Positions 14,389-22,500 of a stretch of 25,178 nt of DNA are shown piece after piece. The notes under the pieces were generated by a model. The model did no database searches and was not told where the DNA came from. It saw only the letters and a program-made list of their open reading frames with translations. The stretch lies in the IMG/VR virus record IMGVR_UViG_3300020204_000342, positions 1 through 25,178 of that record. One strand, given 5' to 3'. This DNA is from a virus. Within the stretch, counting starts at the first letter, position 1; each line of letters starts with the position of its first letter. Made by a program: the position numbers and the translations under genes.

Positions 14389-15615
14389 TTATAACGCCTT
14401 ATCTTCGTAGTCTTTATAGCGATAGTAGCCTTTATCAAAGTCTACCTGCACTAAAAAATCACCCATAAACCCATTGCGATTCTTTCTAAAAGCACAATTA
14501 ATAATGTCTGAGTTAGTTGCTCTACCTAAAGCCATTACCCAGTCAGCATCATACGCAATCTGTCTAGACCATGCTGTTTGACCAAGTGTAGGAACGCTGC
14601 TAAGATCATTTACATCATCTGGGGTAGCAGAGGAAATAGCAACAATTGGAACTTCTTCCGAAATGGCCATAAGTTTAAGTTCACGAGATAAGTTTTTCAT
14701 TCTTACAGTTTCATTGTCCGACTTTTGATTTGGTGTCATAAGTTGTAGGTAGTCTACAATAACAAAGTCTGGTTTATATTGATCAATTTTTCCACGTATT
14801 ACGGATGGGCTAATCTCTCCACCTTGATCGTTAGAAATAATATGAAAAGGATTTTTACCTTCAAGGTGGCGCTTATGCCACTCTTTTAAAGTGTCTATCT
14901 CAATTTTTCCTTGACTTATTTTGCGATGTGACCAAATACCTTCGCCCATAATTGTAAACACACGATTACGAACTTCTGTTTCAGACATTTCAAGACTAAT
15001 TACTAATGGAGTTTTACCTTGCTTCCATGCTTGTACCGCAAAATAAAGTGCAAGCCAAGATTTACCGATTCCTGGATATGCAAGAAATACTCCTAGTTGT
15101 CCAGCGGTGATGCCAGAAGGAAGATAGTTATCAAATCCTGGTAGTCCCGTTTTAATTCCTACGTTACCTGCTTCCTCCATCTTTTTAAGATGATCAAAAT
15201 AAGCAATAGCAGAATCTAAATCAATAACATCAATATCACGAACCGCAGATGTGTTTTTCTTTAATTCAGATGTTTTAGTAATTAGGTTATTAAGAGCCTC
15301 TGAGCCTTTATCATTTTGTACGTCTGTAGCAGCAGAACGTAAAATATCTTTAAGGCTGTCGTTAAGATATTCGTGTTGTAATTCTTCAAGATGATGTTTA
15401 GTTGCACCAATATCTTCTATCACTTCAAAATCTCTAAACTTTTCTACAACCAAAGAAATTGGAGGAACTGTACTATTGTGTTCAAAATATTTTTTAATAA
15501 AGTTCCATATATCATTGTGGGTTCTTATTACATTATCAATATTGGCCTGAAGCAAAACGTGTATCTGTTTATCTTTTAATACAGCATTAATTACTTTTGC
15601 CTCTGAGTTATTCAC
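14389..15615 (-). CDS. dnaB: DnaB-type replicative helicase
   Basis: Hexameric helicase that unwinds the fork and stimulates primase. 408 aa. Residues 1 to about 125 are helical, like the N-terminal domain. The RecA-fold motor has Walker A AYPGIGKS (179-186), a conserved SLEMS with E209, Walker B FVIVDYLQL (284-292) and a late arginine-rich loop (CAFRKNRNG). It is shorter than E. coli DnaB, as usual for phage versions. The start is GTG at 15615, overlapping the end of the preceding small gene by 8 bases. It stands between a possible loader and the primase, forming a helicase-primase block. Confidence 0.93.
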   Translation of the reverse strand: MNNSEAKVINAVLKDKQIHVLLQANIDNVIRTHNDIWNFIKKYFEHNSTVPPISLVVEKFRDFEVIEDIGATKHHLEELQHEYLNDSLKDILRSAATDVQNDKGSEALNNLITKTSELKKNTSAVRDIDVIDLDSAIAYFDHLKKMEEAGNVGIKTGLPGFDNYLPSGITAGQLGVFLAYPGIGKSWLALYFAVQAWKQGKTPLVISLEMSETEVRNRVFTIMGEGIWSHRKISQGKIEIDTLKEWHKRHLEGKNPFHIISNDQGGEISPSVIRGKIDQYKPDFVIVDYLQLMTPNQKSDNETVRMKNLSRELKLMAISEEVPIVAISSATPDDVNDLSSVPTLGQTAWSRQIAYDADWVMALGRATNSDIINCAFRKNRNGFMGDFLVQVDFDKGYYRYKDYEDKAL

Positions 15616-15916
15616 TTAGCCACGCCCTTGCCTTTCCACGTCTTTCTAATCGTTCTTTATCATCTTGCTCTTTATCAAGTTTAGCCTTTAAGATTTTTTC
15701 AGCATTATATGCAAAATGATTCCAAGATGGATCTTGTGCCACTTTAAAATAATATTGAAGTAGGTCATAACAGACTGGCAATCCGTAGGATTCAATCAAT
15801 GCATCTGAAGCCCACTGTTCTACATTTAAATTTAAAGTAGGCTTTGCTTGATATCTTTCAGTATGATACTTAGAATACCTGCTCAGCAAAGCCATTCGGT
15901 CTTTGCGATCTGCCAT
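15608..15916 (-). CDS. Small helical protein next to helicase, possible helicase loader
   Basis: 102 aa with no Walker motif. The core WASDALIESYGLPVCYDLLQYYF and DPSWNHFAYNAEKILKAK recurs in hypothetical proteins encoded next to phage helicases. The C-terminus is a charged helix (KEQDDKERLERRGKARAWL) that resembles helicase-binding tails. I infer a helicase-loading or accessory role from location and form only. The ATG at 15916 overlaps the TAA of the gene before it, and its own TAA lies inside the helicase start region, so all three genes are translationally coupled. Confidence 0.72.
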   Translation of the reverse strand: MADRKDRMALLSRYSKYHTERYQAKPTLNLNVEQWASDALIESYGLPVCYDLLQYYFKVAQDPSWNHFAYNAEKILKAKLDKEQDDKERLERRGKARAWLSE

Positions 15917-16125
15917 TACTCTGCTATTTCTGCCTTAGCCTCATTGATTTTTTCGGTCAATTTAGCCTCTACAAAGCCATATACACGCTCCATAGCATCG
16001 TTTGTAGTCTCACCCTGCCTCTTTGAATCTACCACGCCCAAATCAAGCCGTAGCGATTGAAAGTTGCCAAGATTTAGTGTATATCCTAAAGTAACAGATA
16101 CTTTAGTCTCATCATTTTGTTCCAT
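15916..16125 (-). CDS. 69-aa conserved phage hypothetical protein
   Basis: A short protein with one beta part (KVSVTLGYTLNLGNFQSLRL) followed by a helical part (NDAMERVYGFVEAKLTEKINEAKAEIAE). The pattern is found in several phage hypothetical proteins; no function is known to me. The ATG at 16125 is preceded by ggaggg 3-4 bases away. It is the first of three closely overlapping genes leading to the helicase. Confidence 0.75.
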   Translation of the reverse strand: MEQNDETKVSVTLGYTLNLGNFQSLRLDLGVVDSKRQGETTNDAMERVYGFVEAKLTEKINEAKAEIAE

Positions 16126-16140
16126 TAGCCCTCCAAAGGC

Positions 16141-16686
16141 TTAGTTAATGCTCTCATTCCAAACAGGAATATATCTACCATCTTCAGTTTTCGTATAAGT
16201 AAGTATACCATCGCCCATTCTGCGTGTCAACTCTTGCTTAGTAGGCGTATTATTATTTGTTACCAATCCGTCTTTTCTAGGCTGGCCTTGATGAATTGAT
16301 GCAAGAATATCTCGCATCTCTTTAACCTGACTTTCAGAATAATATGATCTAATCTGAAATCCTATTTTTCCATCCTTACTAGATCCTTTAGGATATGGAA
16401 TAATCCCCTTTTTCATCAAACGTGGCATATACTTTCTATGTCTATTTAATAGTTGTGATGTTTCACTCACGGTATATGCTCGTTCTCTTTTCTTTTTAAA
16501 TTCATGTAAAAAACAAATTTCATTTTGATCTTTGTTAATATTGTATAAAGTTATAGTACCAGTAGATCTACTATTATGATATATTCTTACAAGGTCTCCA
16601 TTAAGAAACCATATTTTTTTGCTACCAGAAATTACAGGGGCGTTATTGTAATCTTTGCCCTCGTCTTTTCCTGAGAAAGAAGCCAT
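16141..16686 (-). CDS. MerR-type helix-turn-helix DNA-binding protein
   Basis: 181 aa. Residues about 70-128 (AYTVSETSQLLNRHRKYMPR, then GIIPYPKGSS and RSYYSESQVKEMRDIL) form a MerR/excisionase-type winged helix: a binding helix, a wing with KG, then a helix after YYSESQV. Residues 25-62 look like a small beta domain (WFLNGDLVRIYH). It could be a regulator or an origin-binding protein for the nearby helicase, but no target is visible. The ATG at 16686 has GAGGG about 5 bases upstream. It overlaps the end of the zinc-ribbon gene by 55 bases. Confidence 0.75.
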   Translation of the reverse strand: MASFSGKDEGKDYNNAPVISGSKKIWFLNGDLVRIYHNSRSTGTITLYNINKDQNEICFLHEFKKKRERAYTVSETSQLLNRHRKYMPRLMKKGIIPYPKGSSKDGKIGFQIRSYYSESQVKEMRDILASIHQGQPRKDGLVTNNNTPTKQELTRRMGDGILTYTKTEDGRYIPVWNESIN

Positions 16687-16820
16687 GATCCCTCTTTAGA
16701 ACTATCTGGTGGATGATAAAATTTTCTTTTACCACATACAATACAGTATACCTCAAGATGCTCAGATGTGCTGAATTGACGGTCTACTAAGATTTTACCT
16801 TTACATTTTACGCATTTCAA
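16632..16820 (-). CDS. Zinc-ribbon miniprotein, 62 aa
   Basis: Two CxxC pairs (CVKC at 3-6, CIVC about 20 residues later) make a classic zinc ribbon; the remainder is charged. The start is TTG at 16820, overlapping the TGA of the upstream gene (TTGA junction). Its 3' end overlaps the next gene by 55 bases, which is more than usual here and lowers confidence that the full frame is used. The cysteine spacing argues that the N-terminal half is real. Function unknown. Confidence 0.6.
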   Translation of the reverse strand: MKCVKCKGKILVDRQFSTSEHLEVYCIVCGKRKFYHPPDSSKEGSWLLSQEKTRAKITITPL

Positions 16821-17263
16821 TTTGGAATTCCAACAACAAGAACATTAACGTCTACTGTTGCTGTTCCATTAGATGAAAACTTAGCGACAAGGTTTGCCTC
16901 AGATGTTGTTACATTAGTTACATAAATAGAAACATTTTTTCCAGCATCTGTTCCACCTCTATTCCAAGGAGTTGCAACAACAAGTGGTGGATACAAATAA
17001 CTAAAATTAATTTTAAATGGAATTTCCCCACCAGAAGTTGTTGCTGTAGAGTTTGCAACATTAACAACTTCTCCATAAATAGAAACACCTGGAGTTGGAA
17101 TCATGTTCTCTGCTCTTTGAGGAAATGTTCTAACAATCTTGGTGGTATTTTTTGCTGAAGGAGAGCCTTGATCTATAAGTTCATTAACAACTGTTACAAT
17201 ATTATTAATGTATGAAACATCTAGTGGCTGACCTCTTTGTGGAACTATAAGTTTTTTAGGCAT
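16817..17263 (-). CDS. Phage structural/appendage protein, 148 aa
   Basis: Begins VPQRGQPLDVSYINNIVTVV, a helical segment shared by small structural proteins of cyanophages and other aquatic phages. This is followed by a beta-rich body (VSIYGEVVNVANSTATTSGG, then PPLVVATPWNRGG and VDVNVLVVGIPN). This looks like a virion-attached beta-sandwich rather than an enzyme. The ATG at 17263 has no clear ribosome site but lies 8 bases after a TATAAT box, so the message may be leaderless. It is the last of the structural genes before the replication block. Confidence 0.72.
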   Translation of the reverse strand: MPKKLIVPQRGQPLDVSYINNIVTVVNELIDQGSPSAKNTTKIVRTFPQRAENMIPTPGVSIYGEVVNVANSTATTSGGEIPFKINFSYLYPPLVVATPWNRGGTDAGKNVSIYVTNVTTSEANLVAKFSSNGTATVDVNVLVVGIPN

Positions 17264-17271
17264 GATATTTA

Positions 17272-17280
17272 ATTATACCA
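17272..17280 (-). promoter_or_regulatory. Extended -10 element at tail/replication boundary
   Basis: TGGTATAAT on the minus strand (17280-17272) is a perfect extended -10 box, but no -35 box is present at 16-18 bases. Transcription from it would begin at or next to the ATG at 17263, giving a leaderless message, consistent with the missing ribosome site. A chance A/T-rich match cannot be excluded. Confidence 0.35.
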
Positions 17281-17287
17281 TATATGA

Positions 17288-17776
17288 CTAACTTACAGGT
17301 AGTGTATATTTGGGAGTTTTTACCAATATATGATTATTATTTATAATTCTATCGTAAGTTGGAGAATGAACAATAATACTAAAATTATCAACATCATTAT
17401 CATCAAGATTTATAGAAAATTGTGGTACAGACATCCTTCTGTTATAAGAATAATCTGCAACAACTGGCTCTCCAACTGCTTTGTTGGTTGATAAATATAT
17501 ATCAAAAGTATTAAATAGATAGGAACTATTAGGTGTCCAAAACAACTGAACAACATAAATTGTAGGATTTGTTTCTTCTACTACAAGTTGATAGGATGCT
17601 GAAGTAAGTTGCGTTACAGAAGGAACTGTTAAAGAATGTACTTTAGACCAATGTGAGGTTCTATTTCTGTCTTCAGAAATAACTCTATATCTAAGATCAT
17701 ACTTTCCAGTTTTGCCACTAAAATCTGGCAAATTTTTTTTTGGAATAATTGATTTTTTTATATTTTTATCTGCCAC
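17288..17776 (-). CDS. Tail protein with fibronectin III-like fold, 162 aa
   Basis: The segment YDLRYRVISEDRNRTSHWSK followed by VHSLTVP is typical of fibronectin type III strands in phage tail and baseplate proteins. Later YVVQLFWTPNSSYLFNTFDIY continues the sandwich. It probably is an exposed tail component, perhaps involved in surface attachment. The start is GTG at 17776, overlapping the TAG of the upstream gene. There are no membrane or catalytic signatures. Confidence 0.72.
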   Translation of the reverse strand: MADKNIKKSIIPKKNLPDFSGKTGKYDLRYRVISEDRNRTSHWSKVHSLTVPSVTQLTSASYQLVVEETNPTIYVVQLFWTPNSSYLFNTFDIYLSTNKAVGEPVVADYSYNRRMSVPQFSINLDDNDVDNFSIIVHSPTYDRIINNNHILVKTPKYTLPVS

Positions 17777-18918
17777 TACTGAACACCAACAGTCATCCTA
17801 TATTCTACATAATTATTTGTATTAGATGCTTTTAATATTGGTTGTTCACTAATATTTTTAACAGTTGTATAAGCAGTTAATCCATATAAAGGGTTTTGTG
17901 TTGAAACATTTTCAACTCTAATCGCATCAAGACCAACATAATATCCGTCATCTAATGCATTGCTTGTAACAGCACAAGCATATATTTTTATAGATGTTAC
18001 ATCTGCCCAGGTAAATCCATCATCTTGAACAGCATCAGATATTTCTTTTTCAAGTACATAATATCTATTAGTTGAAAAATTAAGTTCTGCACTTGCTGAA
18101 TCAATAGCGTTAAATATTAATCTTGCTTTTTTTGTAGATGTATTAATAAAATCAATTATAATTTTTACACTATCTGGACCAGTATACGGAGTTGAAAGTG
18201 TTTGTGATGCACTTTTATTAATAATAGAAAATGCAATTTTAATTTTGTCTGATAATGAATTTTGAGACAGATTAAGAGATGTTCCTGTTTTTAAAATATG
18301 ATAAACAGATGAAAGATCTGTAGAAGCAGTTGCATCTTTTATACTAGAATAATCTCCAGCAATCATGACAACGTTATTAAAAAATCTACATCTCTCATAA
18401 TAGTCATTTCTATTTTTTTTATAAAAAACTCTGTTATCAGCATTTGCTTGAAAAACATCAACCTCTGCGCCGTCAACCAATGGACTAATAACATTATTAT
18501 CAGCAGGATCAAGTGGGGCTGTTATAACTGGTATGGTTGATGTTGAAGCAGTTACTGCCTGCCAGGATTCTTCTTGTGAAAACAAAACAATATTTCTGCT
18601 ATCAAATCCTGCGGCAGATGGATTGCTGCCTGCAGAATAAATTCCAATTTCTGTAATTTCATATCTTTCTTGTCCTGGAAGTTCTGCTGTAAATACTAAT
18701 TTGTTTACATCATCTTCATAAACATATCCTTTTGAAGAAATTGGAACTCTAAACATTTCAAAATCTAGTGATTCTTTTATTTCATATTCATTAAAATCAT
18801 GTGAATCTCCAGAACCCAGAGGTTGTGGACCACATCCAAAAGCCATATAAGAAGCATAGGCTGGTGCGGTTCCAAGCAAATACTTTGCTACAATCTCTTT
18901 ACCTTTAATTGTTATCAA
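17776..18918 (-). CDS. Tail fibre/baseplate-like protein, 380 aa
   Basis: N-terminal part (KEIVAKYLLGTAPAYASYMA, then FGCGPQPL and ELPGQERYEITEIGIYSAG) resembles the attachment region of phage tail-fibre or baseplate proteins. The C-terminal half (about 165-370) is a beta-sandwich of jelly-roll or carbohydrate-binding type (FTWADVTSIKIYACAV, then DDGYYVGLDAIRVENV). It likely is an accessory adhesin. The start is TTG at 18918 with an aggag site 10 bases upstream; the TTG overlaps the previous TGA. Role inferred from location and form. Confidence 0.75.
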   Translation of the reverse strand: MITIKGKEIVAKYLLGTAPAYASYMAFGCGPQPLGSGDSHDFNEYEIKESLDFEMFRVPISSKGYVYEDDVNKLVFTAELPGQERYEITEIGIYSAGSNPSAAGFDSRNIVLFSQEESWQAVTASTSTIPVITAPLDPADNNVISPLVDGAEVDVFQANADNRVFYKKNRNDYYERCRFFNNVVMIAGDYSSIKDATASTDLSSVYHILKTGTSLNLSQNSLSDKIKIAFSIINKSASQTLSTPYTGPDSVKIIIDFINTSTKKARLIFNAIDSASAELNFSTNRYYVLEKEISDAVQDDGFTWADVTSIKIYACAVTSNALDDGYYVGLDAIRVENVSTQNPLYGLTAYTTVKNISEQPILKASNTNNYVEYRMTVGVQ

Positions 18919-19583
18919 GACAGACTCACTCCTAATGTATCATTATATATTGTACCACCTGAAAGGATTTGTATTTCTACCCTTTCGTCAGGCTCATTAT
19001 TTTTGGTTTCTATTACAATATTGCCTGAAGTTGTAATATAAACGTTTGTACCATTAGTACTATCAGATGTTGGAACATCTGGTATTCTACTTAAAAGATT
19101 GATAATAAAATTTAAAAAATATACATCTGCTGTATCCTGTAATGCAATTATTTTTCTAGGATCGTATGCGTTTTTAAAATCAGATACATTTATGATAGGT
19201 TGATAACTAATATTAATTGTATTAACAAAATTTCTATTGCTTGAAATTAATAACTCTGCACCAGAAATTTGCTCAAAGAAAAATGTTTCTAAACCTTCTT
19301 GTCTGTCTATAACGCTTGTATCAAAGTTAACATATTGTGGTGTTGCAATTTTGATAGGAACGTTTGTTACTACAGTTGAAGTTGTTCCTGATCCAGTATC
19401 AACTCTTAAATATTGTTCTGGCGTTGGTGGTGTTGCTTGAACTCTTGGCCCTTGTTCTGTTAAACCTGGAACTCCCATATAATCATCGACTGAGTTATAT
19501 TGGATTGGAACATTAGTTGTAGATGGTTGTGGTGTTGTTCCTGGAGCAAATAATCCTGGCACACCCATATAATCATCGTACAT
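18915..19583 (-). CDS. Tail-associated protein with duplicated N-terminal motif, 222 aa
   Basis: The N-terminus contains DDYMGVPGL twice (about residues 3-11 and 33-41), each followed by a proline/threonine-rich linker. The rest is beta-rich (PIKIATPQYVNFDTSVIDRQ, then ADVYFLNFIINLLSRIPD and TSGNIVIETKNNEPDERVEI). It resembles no enzyme known to me. The repeated motif may dock the protein to the tail or to two copies of a partner. The ATG at 19583 has GAGG 7 bases upstream. The gene directly follows the large minor tail protein, so a baseplate or fibre-connecting role is likely but inferred. Confidence 0.72.
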   Translation of the reverse strand: MYDDYMGVPGLFAPGTTPQPSTTNVPIQYNSVDDYMGVPGLTEQGPRVQATPPTPEQYLRVDTGSGTTSTVVTNVPIKIATPQYVNFDTSVIDRQEGLETFFFEQISGAELLISSNRNFVNTINISYQPIINVSDFKNAYDPRKIIALQDTADVYFLNFIINLLSRIPDVPTSDSTNGTNVYITTSGNIVIETKNNEPDERVEIQILSGGTIYNDTLGVSLS

Positions 19584-19585
19584 TT

Positions 19586-22500
19586 TTATACCTCGCTCAA
19601 ATAAATAGTCATAGAAGGTCCAGAACTATCTCTTCCATATTCAATATTATAAACTATAAATCTAGAATTTGCACTTGTAACCATATCAATATCATCATTA
19701 TTTTTATAATCAATAGTTACAAGATCTCCTAATTGAAGAATTGGAGTTGGGAATATATTAAGACCAATTGCTTTTTTAGGTTGCATTAATTTATTAATAA
19801 TCCATCCCATTAAATCTTCGGCATCGTCTGGTGTTTGAATATAATCACTTTCAATGGAAAATTGATTTTTACCATAAGCCATTCTGCTATTTTTAATACT
19901 GTTATACTTTTGTTCTTCAATTACTGGAGAATATACAAATACATTTCCTTTAAGTTCTGGATCTGAAAAACTTGATGTCTTTTTAAAATAATCATCAACT
20001 GTTAAAGCATTTGTATTGTCTTGTGTAAATGCAATTCCAAGAATATCTACTGAATTAAATGCTGTTGTTCCTAAATCTAAAAGAGCATCTGTAGAATTAA
20101 ATAGTAAAAATTCTGCACCATATGCGTCTGCTTTAAATCCAGAAACTACATAGTCTTTTACTGTATCTTGTCTTTTAAACATCTTTGCAGCAAATGCTGG
20201 GTATGCATTATCAAACCTAACATTAAAATATGCACACTCTCTCATTATTGTTCCAAATTCTTCATAAAAAATTTTATAATTTGGATTACTACTAGTGCCA
20301 ATACCAGATAAATATGTATCTTGAAATATTCCACTCATAGCATATTTTTTCAAAGATTCTCTTAGGTTTACTGCATTACCACCAAATATTTTGCCTGCTG
20401 GCTCAGTTACAAGTTCAGACCCATATAATCCATAGTTTTGACCTAAGCCAAAAAGATTTTCAAACATACATTTTGTTCCACCACGAGTAAACAAAGCAAC
20501 ATTATTTCCTTTTGGTAGTGGATTTGTATCGTCAACAGTTGCAACTAAAACATTATCAATATATAAATAAAATCTTCTTGTATTAGTATCTAATATATTT
20601 TCTGCATACTCTACTGCCAGATCATAAACTGTAGAATTTGGATCTTCGAATTTTTTAGAAAAACCAACAAAATTGCCAGAGTCAGAAAGAATCTTTCCAT
20701 TTCCACTCCATAATAATTTTGGTATTGCTTTTGTGGATGATGCATCTTTTTCAATTTTATAAAAAATAATGTTAGCATGATTATCATCTGCAGTTGATCC
20801 ATCTAAAGATATAATTTCAAAATAATAACCATTGTTATTTGTTGCATTAACTAAAACACCTATTCCACCAGAATTACCAAAAACTTTTACTGGTTGGTTT
20901 GGTGAACCAGTTGCATTTTGATAATAAATAGAACCATCTAAAGTAGTTACTGCAGTATACAAACTGTTATTTTCATCTTTAACTTCTCCAACAGATGCAC
21001 CAATAATTCTAATTCTAGTTCCAAAATAATTAAACTTATCTTCCATTGTACGAATAACTGATGTTATAAAATTTGTTGGATTTGGATCTGCTGCTTCAAA
21101 GGTTGGTCCTTTTAAAACTAATGCAGAAGACTGAACAATACCTTTATTTTTTTGTGAATCTATAACATTTAAATTTAATACTTCTTTTTCTGTTAAACTA
21201 GATTGAGATAAATATCTTTTTATAATCCCATTTACAGATGATCTTTTTGCTAAAACATTGTTAACACCCGCTGCTCCAGTTGTAGTTGATCCAGCAAATG
21301 GAGTATCACCAAAAAGATATTGTGATTCCATTTGACATCCTCTTCGATTATCTGTATTTGTCCAATATGATGTTAATCCAGATGAATGAGAAACTATGCT
21401 GGTTCCAAATTGTGCTCTGCCATGAGATCTTACGGCACCCTCTTTTCTTTTACTAACTCCAGCAACTAACTCATAGTATGGTTCAGAATATATTCTAACT
21501 AAACCAGTTTGATAAATTTTTCCATTAAATGGTAGTTTAGATAAATACTCTTTGTATTCAGCATCACTGCTAATCCAAACATTGCCAACATCGCCAACAT
21601 TAAACTCTACAGCATCATATTTAATTATTTCTCCATTTGCATAAAAATAACCCTGATATCTAACTAAAAAGTATGCGTTTTCTCCAATATCTAATATGTT
21701 ATTAATAACAATACCATTTTGAACAGTTGGTGGTAAGTTATTTAAATTTTGTTTTAATGGCACCGCAGCAAGACTATATCCTCCAGAACTGTTGCCAATT
21801 CTAGATTCTTGTGTATCTTGAATCTGCCACAACATAGATGGTTTATAGATCCATGTTTTATCTTCAGGACCTCTTAAATTATTTTCTTCGCCTAACTGTC
21901 TGTATGCTTTTTCTATGTATCTAGACTTATATGTAATTTTTCCATCATTATAAATTTTTTTATCTTGTGATGCTATATCAATAATGTTTGCAAGTTTTTT
22001 GCCAGTTATAACTTTGTTTTTAATAATATTAGCAGTATTTTCAATTAATGATGCACTACCTTGACCCAACTCTTCTGTCCAAAATGTTGTATTGTAAAAT
22101 CCTGCATCTAACTCTTCTGTTGCTGTTGTTGTTGGGCTTCCACCATCATCAGTTAAAATAATAATTTCAGAAACTTTGTCAGTTACTTTTGATCCAATTA
22201 ATTCATAGTCTACCGATCTTTGTGATGGACTTGGCATTAAATAATCTTTGCTCATAACAATAAAATTGTTATATTCATCAAAAAACATTGACGTTTGTGT
22301 TGAAACTGCCAAGTCATTTAAAACTTCTGCTAAATTTTTATCTGGTCCTACAAAAAAATATGGAATAACTGGCTCAACATCTCCAACATTTCTTTTGTAT
22401 ACATAATTGCTAAAACCAACATAATCAAGAAGTAACGCAATTGCATAACTTAAAGATACATTTGTTAAAAATAATTGTGGCGCTGGCATTGATTCAAAAT

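Noticed and set aside
14383-14393. Double TATAAT before the 101-aa gene
   Set aside because: No -35 box at a fitting distance and the site is in the A/T-rich end of the helicase gene; not listed as a promoter.
16126-16142. Small inverted repeat AGCC/GGCT between genes
   Set aside because: Only 4 bp and it includes the ribosome site of the 69-aa gene; no U-tract, so not a terminator.
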